The translations under genes and the position numbers were made by a program. Below, one piece after another: positions 8,294 to 16,673 of a stretch of DNA of 64,000 nt. Where the stretch lies: NCBI GenBank assembly GCA_937907455.1, contig CALESQ010000076.1, positions 62,001-126,000 on the forward strand. Reading direction: 5' to 3'. Position 1 is the stretch's first letter; the number at the start of each line of letters is the position of its first letter. The notes beneath the pieces are model-generated. The model ran no database searches and was not told the origin of the DNA. It was given only the letters and a program-made list of their open reading frames with translations. This DNA comes from an uncultured Caldilineales bacterium (lineage in GTDB: Bacteria > Chloroflexota > Anaerolineae > JAAEKA01).

Positions 8294-9586
8294 TTACCGT
8301 TCATGGTTTGCCTCTTCGGCCAGCATAGCGCTGGTGTAGCCGCGCAAGCGGGGATAGCGCCAGGCGATGACGCCGGTCATGAATACGGTGGCTATACCGC
8401 CGCTGACGATAGCAAAAGGCACGCCAAAAGCTGCGGCCACCGCGCTGGCTTCCAGTTCACCCAGATAGGGGCCGCCCATAAAAAAGATTTGGTTGATGCC
8501 TGTCATGCGGCCGCGCAGCCGGTCCGGTGTCATCACCTGGCGGATGGTCTGGCGGATAATGGTGGACACCGTGTCGCTGGCGCCAACCAGCGCAAAGCAG
8601 AGGTAGCTCCATACAAAGGTGGCAGACAGGCCGAACAACGCAGTAGCTACGCCATAGAGCGCCACGCTACCCAACAGCACGGCTCCCTGGCGATAGATAT
8701 CACGGCGCAGTGAGATCACACTGCCGGCCAGCAGCGAGCCGACAGCATCTGCCGAAGCCAGCAGGCCATAGCCATCGGCGCTCATCCCCAGAATTTGGCC
8801 GGCCACCAGCGGCAACAGATTGCGCGCCGAGCTAAACAGCGTGGCGAAGAAATCCAGCAACATGCTGCCCCAGATGATGCGCGTGCCGCGCACAAAACGC
8901 CAGCCTTCGGCAATAGCTTGTAAACCGGCCGTGGCGTGCGCCTCCGCCGGGCCGCTACGATAGCGAATCAACAGCAGGGCGGCCACAATAGCGGTGAAGG
9001 AAAGCGTATTGGCTACGTAGACCCATCCTACGTTGGTGGTGGCCATCAGCGCACCCGCCAGCGCCGGGCCGATAATGGTTGCTACTTGACGCACCAATGA
9101 ATTCAGGCTAATGGCATTTGTCAGGTCCTGGCGAGGTACCAGGTTGGGCACAATAGCCTGAAACGCCGGGCCTGAAAAGGCAGCCGTCGCCGTACCTGCC
9201 GCTGTGAGCAGATACACGATAGCCAGGGTATCACGCTGCATCAGGCTGAACAGCGCCAGCAGGGCTGCAAACAAGGCAGCCAGCATGTTGGTGATCACCA
9301 GCAAGCGGCGGCGGTTGGTAGTGTCTGCCAACAGACCGCCCGCCAGGGCAAAAAAGAGAATGGGGATGAAGCGCACCAGACCTACGCCGCCCAGCCCCAG
9401 AGCCTCAGCCTTCAAAGCAACCGAGTGGCCCAGCAGCGACAGGTGAAGCTGCTGGCCTTCCAGTAACTTGTAGACATGCCAGTTGACAGCTATAAACTGC
9501 ATCTGCGAGCCGGTTACCGAAACAAAATTACCCAGCCAGATCAGGCGGTAGTCGCGGTGATGTAGCGCAGCAAAGCGAGTGGGCAT
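8294..9586 (-). CDS. Major facilitator superfamily transporter (MFS_3/EntS-like)
   Basis: Integral membrane carrier of 430 residues with about 12 hydrophobic segments. It has the family start RDYRLIWLGNFVSVTGSQMQ, the loop motif GGLLADTTNRRRLL between helices 2 and 3, and a second-half repeat containing DRLRGRMTGINQ. These are typical of MFS_3 efflux proteins related to enterobactin exporter EntS and to macrolide-type exporters. Substrate unknown; drug or metabolite export is the likely role. No Shine-Dalgarno sequence is obvious before the ATG. Confidence 0.9.
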   Translation of the reverse strand: MPTRFAALHHRDYRLIWLGNFVSVTGSQMQFIAVNWHVYKLLEGQQLHLSLLGHSVALKAEALGLGGVGLVRFIPILFFALAGGLLADTTNRRRLLVITNMLAALFAALLALFSLMQRDTLAIVYLLTAAGTATAAFSGPAFQAIVPNLVPRQDLTNAISLNSLVRQVATIIGPALAGALMATTNVGWVYVANTLSFTAIVAALLLIRYRSGPAEAHATAGLQAIAEGWRFVRGTRIIWGSMLLDFFATLFSSARNLLPLVAGQILGMSADGYGLLASADAVGSLLAGSVISLRRDIYRQGAVLLGSVALYGVATALFGLSATFVWSYLCFALVGASDTVSTIIRQTIRQVMTPDRLRGRMTGINQIFFMGGPYLGELEASAVAAAFGVPFAIVSGGIATVFMTGVIAWRYPRLRGYTSAMLAEEANHER

Positions 9587-9617
9587 GAAGGGAACCGGTG
9601 ATCAGCAATCAGTTTGA

Positions 9618-10397
9618 TTAAACATTGTCGTGTAGCGCGGCCAGCACCTGCGGCAGCAGCACCTGACTGGTAGCCAGTGCCTCGCCCGCATGGATTGTCT
9701 CGCGGCCGTGCCAATCACCAAAAAAGCCACCCGCCTCGCGCAAAATCACAGGAAAGGGGCCGCAATCCCACACGCTGGTGATGGGATCAAGCATCAGCTC
9801 GGCGCGGCCGGTGGCTACCAGGCAATAGCCGTAGGCATCGCCCAGGCCGGGGCGGTGATAGGTGCGCTGCAGAATGCGCTGCCATTCAGCGGCGCGGCCA
9901 TAGCGTGCAAAGCTGCCGGCATCGCTGCACGACACATAGGCGCGCGCCAGGCTGGTTTCGTCAGACACACGGGCGCGGCGCCCGTTCCACCAGCAGCCCA
10001 GACCAGAGGCCGCGCAAATCAGCTCATCCAGCGCGGGGAAGTAGACTGCACCCACCTCCACACGTCCGGCGATCTCTAATCCCAGCAATACCCCATAAAG
10101 CGGTGTGCCGCGGATAAAGGCTTTGGTGCCGTCAATCGGGTCAATAAACCAACGTTGCGTCGCTCCCTGTGTTTCCTGTACGCCAAATTCTTCGCCCACA
10201 ATGGCGTGATCAGGATAGGCATGCTCGATGCGGCCGCGGATAAACTGCTCGGCGGCACGATCCGCAGCGGTGACAGGGGTATCGTCGCTTTTCATATCAG
10301 GGCGCACCCCAGCTTGGTAGTAGCCCAGCGTTAGCTTGCCCGCCAGGTGAACGGTCTCGACAGCAAATTCCAGCAAAGCAGAGAGGGTTTGGGACAT
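9618..10397 (-). CDS. Inositol monophosphatase family protein (possible histidinol-phosphatase)
   Basis: Mg-dependent, Li-sensitive phosphatase fold. Visible metal-binding motifs are GEEFG (first Glu), the FIDPIDGTKAFIRG block and VWDCGPFPVILREAGG near the C-terminus. The order and spacing fit inositol monophosphatase, histidinol phosphatase HisN and CysQ; the FIRG...PLYGVLLGLE pattern resembles the HisN branch, but no his genes are near. The start is set at MSQTLSALLEF (10397), because the upstream extension of the frame would begin inside the dnaN terminator hairpin. 259 residues, normal length. Confidence 0.87.
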   Translation of the reverse strand: MSQTLSALLEFAVETVHLAGKLTLGYYQAGVRPDMKSDDTPVTAADRAAEQFIRGRIEHAYPDHAIVGEEFGVQETQGATQRWFIDPIDGTKAFIRGTPLYGVLLGLEIAGRVEVGAVYFPALDELICAASGLGCWWNGRRARVSDETSLARAYVSCSDAGSFARYGRAAEWQRILQRTYHRPGLGDAYGYCLVATGRAELMLDPITSVWDCGPFPVILREAGGFFGDWHGRETIHAGEALATSQVLLPQVLAALHDNV

Positions 10398-10454
10398 AGG
10401 AGGGAGTAGGGATGGGCTGGGAGCGGCAAAGCTTGCTTTGCTGCTCTGATGTGC

Positions 10455-10496
10455 AAAGAAAAACGCCACGCAGCAGCGAGTGCCCTCCGTGGCGTT
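10455..10496 (-). terminator. Intrinsic terminator of dnaN
   Basis: AACGCCACG (10462-10470) pairs with CGTGGCGTT (10488-10496). Read on the minus strand the stem is followed by TTTTTCTTT, just after the dnaN stop codon. Confidence 0.85.
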
Positions 10497-10569
10497 CGTT
10501 CAATTGATGTTCGCAGAGCTTTCAGCTCAACCGGCTTCTGTGTGGGGCGGGCCGGCGATTGCGCTGGTG

Positions 10570-11727
10570 CTAGCGGCTCATGTGCATGGGCATCACCACG
10601 CAGGTGAATTCTTCCGGGCCTACGCCTACGGGGCGCACCACACCCGGCGCACTGGAGCGCGTCGTCTCTACCGCTATCTGCGGCTCGGTGATGACATTGA
10701 GCACATCCAGCATGTAGCGGCCATTAAAAGCGATTTCCCCTTCGGGGCCTTCAATGAACGCGTCAAGGTTCGCCAGGTTATCGCCCGACTCGGCAGAGGT
10801 GGCGGTCATAGCCAGGGTACCGGGCACCCCATCGCTGCCGGGAGTCATCTGAAACCGCACGATATTCGAGCTGTCGCGCGCGAACAGGTTGGCTACGCGC
10901 AGGGCACGCAGGGCCGCTTGCGTATCAATTACGGTGCGCGTGCTGTAGCTCTTCGGGATGATCGCTTCGTAGTTGGGGAAATTGGCGTCAATTAGCTGCG
11001 ACACCATATCCACATCAGGCAGGTGGAAAAGGATTTGATTGCGCGCCGCGGCAATGGTGATATCCACCATCGGCGTATCACCCTCTGCTTTGGGCAGCAG
11101 GCCGATGATGCGGCTTAACTCGGACAAAGCGCGGGCGGGCACAATCACCTCGGTACGTTCCGGCACAGCTTCGCTCAGCTCGGTGCTGCGCACTGCCAAG
11201 CGGAAGCCGTCAGTGGCGGCCAGCGTCAGGCGCTTGCCATTGAAACGTACATTGATGCCGGTGAGGGTGGGGCGGCTTTCATCGGTTGCTGCGGCAAAAG
11301 CCACTTGGTTGATCATGGTGCGCAGCGTTTCCGCCTCGATGCGGATCACATCTAACCCTTCGTTGGAGGGAATGATCGGGAACTCTGCCGCATCAATGCC
11401 TTTGATATTGGTGTCGTAGCGCGCGCATTTCAAATTGAGCATCAGAGTGCGCACACTCAGGTCCATGTCAATGCGCTCGGCGGGCAATTGGTTGACAAAC
11501 TCGCCCAGCAGGCGCGCCGGTACAGTGACAGCACCTTCATCCTCGACCATGGCGCCAATCCAGCAGCTAATGCCGATTTCCAGGTTGGTGGCGGCCAGCT
11601 TCAAGCGGCCTTCATCGGTCGCCAGCAGGATGTTGCCCAGCACCGGTAGCGTGCTGCGCGGTGAAACAGCACGGCCAACAATGTTAAGTCCACGGGACAG
11701 GTTGTCTTGTAAACAGGATAAGCGCAC
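10570..11727 (-). CDS. dnaN: DNA polymerase III beta subunit (sliding clamp)
   Basis: Ring-shaped processivity clamp that tethers the replicative polymerase to DNA. The three-fold clamp pattern is visible: LSCLQDNLSRGLNIVGRAVSPRSTLPVLGNILL at the start, the middle FNGKRLTLAATDGFRLA, and the C-terminal VVMPMHMSR, close to the usual LPMR ending. I choose GTG at 11727 because GGAGG lies 7 bases upstream and the family normally begins right at this LSC block; the frame extends to a TTG at 11751 without support. 385 residues, normal. No dnaA is nearby, so this is not an obvious origin. Confidence 0.95.
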   Translation of the reverse strand: MRLSCLQDNLSRGLNIVGRAVSPRSTLPVLGNILLATDEGRLKLAATNLEIGISCWIGAMVEDEGAVTVPARLLGEFVNQLPAERIDMDLSVRTLMLNLKCARYDTNIKGIDAAEFPIIPSNEGLDVIRIEAETLRTMINQVAFAAATDESRPTLTGINVRFNGKRLTLAATDGFRLAVRSTELSEAVPERTEVIVPARALSELSRIIGLLPKAEGDTPMVDITIAAARNQILFHLPDVDMVSQLIDANFPNYEAIIPKSYSTRTVIDTQAALRALRVANLFARDSSNIVRFQMTPGSDGVPGTLAMTATSAESGDNLANLDAFIEGPEGEIAFNGRYMLDVLNVITEPQIAVETTRSSAPGVVRPVGVGPEEFTCVVMPMHMSR

Positions 11728-11931
11728 GGAACAACCTCCGACTGTTCGCAAAAGAAGCCAAAATTAACGTTCCGCAAAGTATACCATAAAACTGCCAGTT
11801 TGCCAGATTATGTCTGGGGCAATCACGGGGCGGTAAAAGCGGGTACAGCGCCCGTTTTGAGCCGATTGGCGGCCGCGGCGGTGGGTTCATGACGCTGCCG
11901 GCAGCGCGCGAATTGCAAACCTCCTCAGTCC

Positions 11932-11960
11932 TTGCCGATTCGTGAACCTGCGGGTACAAT
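11932..11960 (+). promoter_or_regulatory. Promoter of the polysaccharide cluster
   Basis: TTGCCG (11932-11937), a 17-base spacer and TACAAT (11955-11960). The start of transcription would fall near 11967, only a few bases before the glycosyltransferase ATG at 11971. Confidence 0.6.
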
Positions 11961-11970
11961 CGGGCATGAT

Positions 11971-13059
11971 ATGAAAACAGCCCTGGTGCATGACTGGCTT
12001 AATCAAATCGGCGGTGCTGAGAATGTGCTGGAAACACTGGTTGATTTGTTTCCCGCTGCGCCGGTATACACCAGCATGTACGCGCCGGAATTGATGCCGC
12101 CTGCCTATCAGGGCTGGGACATTCGCACCAGCTTTATGCAGCGTCTGCCGGGCGTAGCTACACATCATCAAAGCTATCTGCCGGCCTATCCTCTGGCCTT
12201 TGAACAGTTTGATTTCAGCGACTATGACCTGGTGCTGAGCAACAAATCGGCTTTTTGCCACGGTGTGCTTACTCCGCCGGAAACGCTGCACATCTGCTAT
12301 TGTCTGACCCCTACGCGTTTTCTGTGGATGTACGATACCTATCGCCAGCGCGAGGGGCTGGGCCGGGCGGCCCACATCGCCTTGCAGCCGTTGTTGAGCG
12401 GTTTGCGGCAATGGGATAGGCTGGCAGCAGACCGTGTGGATCATTTTATTGCTATCAGCCGTGTGGTGCAGGCACGCATTGAGAAATACTATCGCCGCCC
12501 CAGCACGGTGATCTATCCGCCGGTGGATGTGGAGCGCTTCACGCCGTCGGGCCGCGCCCCGGGTGATTACTACCTGGCTGGCGGTCGGTTGATTCCGTAC
12601 AAGCGTGTGGATTTGGCCGTGGAGGCCTTCAATCGGCTGGGCCTGCCGCTGCTGGTTTATGGCGATGGCCGCGACCGTGCCGAGCTGCAAAGCAAGGCTG
12701 CTGCTAATATCACCTTCCTGGGACGCGTGTCCTGGGAGGATCTGGTGGCGCTGTTTCAGGACTGCCGCGGCTTCGTTTTTCCCGGCCTGGAGGATTTCGG
12801 CATTGCTCCGGTAGAGGCGCAGGCTGCTGGCCGTCCGGTGATTGCCTACGCCGGTGGTGGCGCGCTGGATACGGTGTTGGAAGGCACTACCGGCGTGTTG
12901 TTCCGCCAGCAAACGGTGGAGGCGCTGATGCAGGCCGTGCGCACCGCCGAGACCCTTTCTTTCAGTCCGGCTGCCTGCCGTCTCAACGCCGAACGCTTCG
13001 CCGTGCCTCGCTTTCGCCAGGAACTGATGGCGTTTGTGGAGCAGAAGGTGGGCAAGTAA
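11971..13059 (+). CDS. Family 4 glycosyltransferase (mannosyltransferase-like)
   Basis: GT-B fold enzyme that transfers a sugar from a nucleotide donor, probably during exopolysaccharide or glycolipid assembly. The start KTALVHDWLNQIGGAENVL and the downstream LAGGRLIPYKRVDLAVEAF, FLGRVSWEDL and FPGLEDFGIAPVEAQAAGRPVIAY are the hallmark GT4 donor-site motifs (E-x7-E type). The closest relatives I know are WbaZ-like O-antigen mannosyltransferases, but substrate is inference. 362 residues. The ATG is at 11971; upstream codons of the frame overlap the promoter. The stop codon falls inside the first unit of the 8-bp repeat array. First gene of the wzz/rml cluster. Confidence 0.9.
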   Translation: MKTALVHDWLNQIGGAENVLETLVDLFPAAPVYTSMYAPELMPPAYQGWDIRTSFMQRLPGVATHHQSYLPAYPLAFEQFDFSDYDLVLSNKSAFCHGVLTPPETLHICYCLTPTRFLWMYDTYRQREGLGRAAHIALQPLLSGLRQWDRLAADRVDHFIAISRVVQARIEKYYRRPSTVIYPPVDVERFTPSGRAPGDYYLAGGRLIPYKRVDLAVEAFNRLGLPLLVYGDGRDRAELQSKAAANITFLGRVSWEDLVALFQDCRGFVFPGLEDFGIAPVEAQAAGRPVIAYAGGGALDTVLEGTTGVLFRQQTVEALMQAVRTAETLSFSPAACRLNAERFAVPRFRQELMAFVEQKVGK

Positions 13060-13129
13060 GCAGGTAGACAGGTAAACAAGTAGACAGGTAGACATGTAGA
13101 CAGGTACGCCGGAGGCGGGTAGACTGGTA
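13054..13129 (+). repeat. 8-bp tandem repeat locus A
   Basis: Imperfect tandem copies of AGGTAGAC (for example AGGTAGAC, AGGTAAAC, AAGTAGAC, ATGTAGAC), ending with a short palindromic insert ACGCCGGAGGCGGGTAG. The first unit, AAGTAAGC, supplies the stop codon of the preceding glycosyltransferase. Related loci lie at 31421, 34132 and 42328. Confidence 0.8.
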
Positions 13130-13182
13130 ACGGTCACCCTGCCACCTTGTCACTCTGCCACGCATTCACCCCATCCGCACTT

Positions 13183-13869
13183 ATGGAACTACGCACTTAT
13201 TGGACTATCCTGCGCCGCTGGGCGTGGATTCCTCTGCTGACGCTGCTGCTGGCGGCCGCGCTCTCTTTGTTGATGCTGCGCCCGTGGCAACGACCCGCGC
13301 CCGCTTATAGCACTACACTTAGCTTCAGCGTGGGCGTACAGTCGCCACAGGCTGAAATCACCGGCGAAGAGAGCTACTATACCGCGCTGGCTAGCGAATA
13401 TTTGATTGACGACCTGGCCGAGGTGGTGCGCGGCAGCGAGTTTGCCGCTGCGGTGAGCGCGCGGCTGGCCGACCAGGGGCTTACTGTGCCCGCGGGCGCG
13501 CTGCAAGGCTCAACTCAGGCCGGCAAACTGCACCGCATTCTGGCGGTCACTATCATTTGGCCCAATGCCGATGAGCTGAATGCCATCAGCGACGCGGTGG
13601 CGCTGACCTTGCAACAAGATGCGGCGCGCTTTATGCCACGCCTTTTTGCGCAAAATGCCGCAGCCTATCTGATCAACCGCGGCGGTGTAGGCGAAATTGG
13701 CCCGGGGCTGCGCCAAAAACTGGAACTGCCACTGCGCTTGCTGATCGCCCTGGCCGCAGGTATTGGGCTGGCTTTTGTGGCGCATTACCTGGACGACCGC
13801 GTGCGCGGCCGTGAAGATGTCGAACCGCTGGGCCTGCCGGTGATTGGCGAAATCCCGCGCCCGCGCTGA
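13183..13869 (+). CDS. Wzz-like polysaccharide chain-length/co-polymerase protein (first copy)
   Basis: Membrane protein of the Wzz/polysaccharide co-polymerase family, which sets the length of exported polysaccharide. It starts MELRTYWTILRRWAWIPLLTLLL, with a transmembrane helix right after the N-terminus, then an extracytoplasmic domain of about 150 residues and a second helix (LLIALAAGIGLAFVAHYL). The tail ends in LGLPVIGEIPRPR, the usual junction with a CpsD kinase. 228 residues. The ATG at 13183 matches the family start; upstream codons run through repeat-like DNA. A second Wzz-like gene follows after 17 bases with a GGAG sequence, so the two are co-transcribed. Confidence 0.88.
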   Translation: MELRTYWTILRRWAWIPLLTLLLAAALSLLMLRPWQRPAPAYSTTLSFSVGVQSPQAEITGEESYYTALASEYLIDDLAEVVRGSEFAAAVSARLADQGLTVPAGALQGSTQAGKLHRILAVTIIWPNADELNAISDAVALTLQQDAARFMPRLFAQNAAAYLINRGGVGEIGPGLRQKLELPLRLLIALAAGIGLAFVAHYLDDRVRGREDVEPLGLPVIGEIPRPR

Positions 13870-13886
13870 CGGAGTAAAACGAACCG

Positions 13887-14549
13887 ATGGAAATACGCGA
13901 CTACCTGCAAATCCTGCGCAAGCGGGGATGGATTATCGTGGTGCTGGCGCTGCTGGCTGCACTGGCAGCGTTCGGCATCAGCAAGGTGCAAACGCCGATC
14001 TACAAGGCCAAAGCCACAGTTAGCGTGGTGCCGGCCCGGCCTGATCTGGGCTTGGGCATGACTGCCAAGGACCTGCTGCGTAACTTCGCCGTCAACATCA
14101 AGACGCACAAAACCGCGCGCCAGGTGATTGATGCCGCCCAACTGGATATGTCTACCTACGACCTGCTGAGCAAGGTAGAGGTCAATTCGGTAGGCGATTC
14201 GTTTATGATCGAGATTTCGGCAGAAGATGAAGAGCCGGCAGTGGCTACCCGCATCGCCATGGCCTTTGCCAACCAGTTCATTGCCGAACGTAACGCCTAT
14301 TACCAGCAGCTTGACAAAAACGAGCGTATCGAGGTCAAACTGGTTGACGACATCATTGATGCACCCTTGTTCAAGCCCAAGCCGCTGCTGAACGCTGTGG
14401 CGGGGCTGGTGCTGGGGGCATTGCTGGGCCTGCTCATCCTCTTTTTGCTGGAGTGGCTGGAGGCCGATATTCTGCGCACCCCCGCCGCCGTGGAACGCAC
14501 CCTGGGCGTCGGAGTTCTCGCCACTATTCCAGCCGAGCGCAGGCAGTAA
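13887..14549 (+). CDS. Wzz-like polysaccharide chain-length/co-polymerase protein (second copy)
   Basis: Same architecture as its upstream neighbour: short cytoplasmic start MEIRDYLQILRKRGWIIVV, a helix, a periplasm-facing domain (KAKATVSVVPARPDLGLG...), and a second helix (LLNAVAGLVLGALLGLLILFLL). The C-terminal VERTLGVGVLATIPAERRQ is the linker that contacts the kinase partner in BY-kinase systems. 220 residues. The pair of related but clearly different Wzz proteins suggests hetero-oligomers or two chain-length classes. Confidence 0.88.
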   Translation: MEIRDYLQILRKRGWIIVVLALLAALAAFGISKVQTPIYKAKATVSVVPARPDLGLGMTAKDLLRNFAVNIKTHKTARQVIDAAQLDMSTYDLLSKVEVNSVGDSFMIEISAEDEEPAVATRIAMAFANQFIAERNAYYQQLDKNERIEVKLVDDIIDAPLFKPKPLLNAVAGLVLGALLGLLILFLLEWLEADILRTPAAVERTLGVGVLATIPAERRQ

Positions 14550-14600
14550 AGCGTAAACAGCAAGGAGCCAGTAGCCATTCGGAAGCAACGTGGGTTGGCT

Positions 14601-14634
14601 TGGTCAGGAGATTGGGAACTATCCCACAGACAGG
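14601..14634 (+). repeat. Dispersed GGTCAGGAGATTGG repeat, copy 1
   Basis: Contains GGTCAGGAGATTGGGAAC at 14602, exactly shared with 49989 and, with one change, with 21818. Lies in the gap between the second wzz gene and the CpsD-like gene. Confidence 0.65.
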
Positions 14635-14710
14635 ACCAAAGCGCCAGCCTTCTTCTGCACAGCTACTTACCCTTTACCCATACCCTTTGAACTCACCCCT
14701 TAAAACTTCT

Positions 14711-15337
14711 ATGACCCCACCCCTGATCACCCTAACTGACCCGCGTTCTGCTGCGGCAGAAGCCTATCGTTCGTTGTATATCAACCTCAGCTTCTCCAGC
14801 CAGGAAAAGCCGCTACGTCGCTTGCTGATCAGCGCGGCCGGGCCAGAGGGCAGCAACTCGCTGGTGCTGGCGAATCTGGCCGTGGTAGCTGCACAGATGG
14901 GCCAGCGTGTGCTGGTGGTGGATGCTGACCTGCGCCAACCGCAGCAGCATGAGCTGTTCGGTTTGCGCAACGAGCGCGGCTTGACGACGCTGGTTGCCGG
15001 CAAAGAGGCTGCGGCTGCGGCTTTGCAAGCTGCGGCTGGCATAGAGGGCCTGGGTGTGCTCACCAGTGGCCCGCTGCCCACCAGTCCTTCGCAGGTGCTG
15101 GCTAATCGCCGCTTCGATGAGTTGCTGGCCGAGCTGGCCGAGCAGGTGGACTTGATCCTGCTGGATGCTCCTCCCATCACCGCAGTGGCCGATGCTTCAG
15201 TGCTGGCCGCTAAAGCAGATGGCGTGCTGCTGGTGCTGAATGCTGGTCAAAGCAAGCGCGACGAGGCCCGTCAGGCTAAAGAAACGCTGGAAAAAATCAA
15301 CGCGCATGTGGTGGGAGTGGTGCTGAATAACACGTAA
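14711..15337 (+). CDS. CpsD/CapB-family protein lacking the Walker A lysine
   Basis: Homologue of bacterial tyrosine kinases that drive polysaccharide export with Wzz proteins. Walker A-prime (VLVVDADLRQP) and Walker B (LILLDAPP) are clear. The position of Walker A reads AAGPEGSNSLVLANLA: where active kinases have G-E-G-K-S/T, this protein has E-G-S-N-S, so the phosphate-binding lysine is gone. The Tyr-rich tail of normal kinases is also missing; the chain ends at VVGVVLNNT. 208 residues. ATG at 14711 follows a 160-base gap containing a dispersed repeat. It is probably a structural or regulatory pseudokinase, unless an active copy exists elsewhere. Confidence 0.85.
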   Translation: MTPPLITLTDPRSAAAEAYRSLYINLSFSSQEKPLRRLLISAAGPEGSNSLVLANLAVVAAQMGQRVLVVDADLRQPQQHELFGLRNERGLTTLVAGKEAAAAALQAAAGIEGLGVLTSGPLPTSPSQVLANRRFDELLAELAEQVDLILLDAPPITAVADASVLAAKADGVLLVLNAGQSKRDEARQAKETLEKINAHVVGVVLNNT

Positions 15338-15454
15338 TGCGTACCCTTCCCGAAATCGGCGCTTTTGCAGCCGCCGATGGTAAATCAGGGTTATAAGTAC
15401 GAGTTACGAGTTACGAATCTCGCCCCTTAAAACTTAAAATTTCCGAGGCAACCC

Positions 15455-16528
15455 ATGAAAGGTCTTATCTTAAGCGGCGGCAAAGGCTCGCGGCTGTATC
15501 CGTTGACCTATACCAGCGCCAAGCAACTGGTGCCGGTGGCCAACAAACCCGTACTCTTTCGCGTGATCGAAGCGATCCGCGATGCAGGTATTCGCGACAT
15601 CGGCATTGTGGTGGGTATAGACGACAACGCTCGCCAGATCCGCGAGGCGGTGGGCGAAGGCGAACGCTGGGACGTGCGTGTTACCTACATCCCGCAGGAC
15701 GCGCCGCTGGGCCTGGCCCATGCGGTCAAGATCAGCCAGGATTTTCTGGGCGATGAGCGCTTTGTGATGTTTCTAGGCGACAACGTGATTGAAGGCGGCA
15801 TCAGCCCGTTGATTCGTGAGTTTGAGCATAGCGCCTGGAACAGCCAGATTGTGCTGACCCGCGTGGAAAAGCCGGAACAGTACGGCGTGGCTGAAATCGC
15901 CGCCAACGGCTCGATAGTACGCCTGATTGAAAAGCCGAAACAGCCTCCCAGTGACCTGGCTTTGGTGGGGATCTACATGTTCGACCACCATATTTTCCGA
16001 GCTGTACACGCCATCCAGCCTTCGTGGCGCGGTGAGTTGGAGATTACCGACGCCATCCAGTGGCTGGTGGATAACGGCTATGCAGTGCATCCCTACATCC
16101 ATCAGGGCTGGTGGATTGACACCGGTGCGCCGATTGACATGCTGGCGGCCAACGACAAGGTGCTGCAGGAGCTGGTGCACGAGATCAAAGGTGCGGTAGA
16201 TAAAGACTCGCGCATTGGTGATCATGTCACCATCGAAGCCGGTGCAGAGATCATCAACAGTGTGGTGCGCGGCCCTGCGGTGATCGGCGAAGGCACGCGT
16301 ATTGTCAATTCCTATGTCGGTCCGTTTACTTCTATCTACCATCACTGCCTGGTGCAGGACAGCGAGATCGAGCATTGCATCGTGTTGGAGTATTCGCAGG
16401 TTGTGGATATTCCTGTGCGCATTGCCGACAGCCTGATCGGGCGGCAGGTCAGCCTTACCCGCTCGCCACACAAACCCAAGGCCTACAAGCTCACTCTGGG
16501 TGATCACAGCAAGGTTGGGATTGTGTAG
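15455..16528 (+). CDS. rmlA: Glucose-1-phosphate thymidylyltransferase, long form
   Basis: Makes dTDP-glucose from dTTP and glucose-1-phosphate, the first step to dTDP-sugars. The nucleotide-binding motif LILSGGKGSRLYPLT is at the start, with KQLVPVANKP, the FLGDN sugar-site block, and a C-terminal left-handed beta-helix of about 100 residues (IGDHVTIEAGAEIINSVVRGPAVIGEG). This extension marks the long StrD/RmlA-long class found in antibiotic and surface-sugar pathways. 357 residues, normal for that class. It precedes rmlB, the next enzyme of the pathway, by 145 bases. Confidence 0.93.
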   Translation: MKGLILSGGKGSRLYPLTYTSAKQLVPVANKPVLFRVIEAIRDAGIRDIGIVVGIDDNARQIREAVGEGERWDVRVTYIPQDAPLGLAHAVKISQDFLGDERFVMFLGDNVIEGGISPLIREFEHSAWNSQIVLTRVEKPEQYGVAEIAANGSIVRLIEKPKQPPSDLALVGIYMFDHHIFRAVHAIQPSWRGELEITDAIQWLVDNGYAVHPYIHQGWWIDTGAPIDMLAANDKVLQELVHEIKGAVDKDSRIGDHVTIEAGAEIINSVVRGPAVIGEGTRIVNSYVGPFTSIYHHCLVQDSEIEHCIVLEYSQVVDIPVRIADSLIGRQVSLTRSPHKPKAYKLTLGDHSKVGIV

Positions 16529-16673
16529 AGGATTCACGCTCTGTCATACCGAGCCGTTTGCGGCAAGGTATCTCTGATGAAGAACACCTCATCGGCCTGC
16601 CGTGGTTTAACCAGCCTGGTGTGCCCTGCCCGGCATTACCCAGGGCTTGAGGCTTCTCATCCAAAGGACTTTT

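Noticed and set aside
10398..10469. Longer N-terminus for the inositol-phosphatase gene
   Set aside because: Its GTG start lies inside the dnaN terminator stem; the internal ATG begins at the conserved region.
10570..11970. Replication origin near dnaN
   Set aside because: No dnaA, no cluster of DnaA boxes was seen, and dnaN is followed by unrelated genes.
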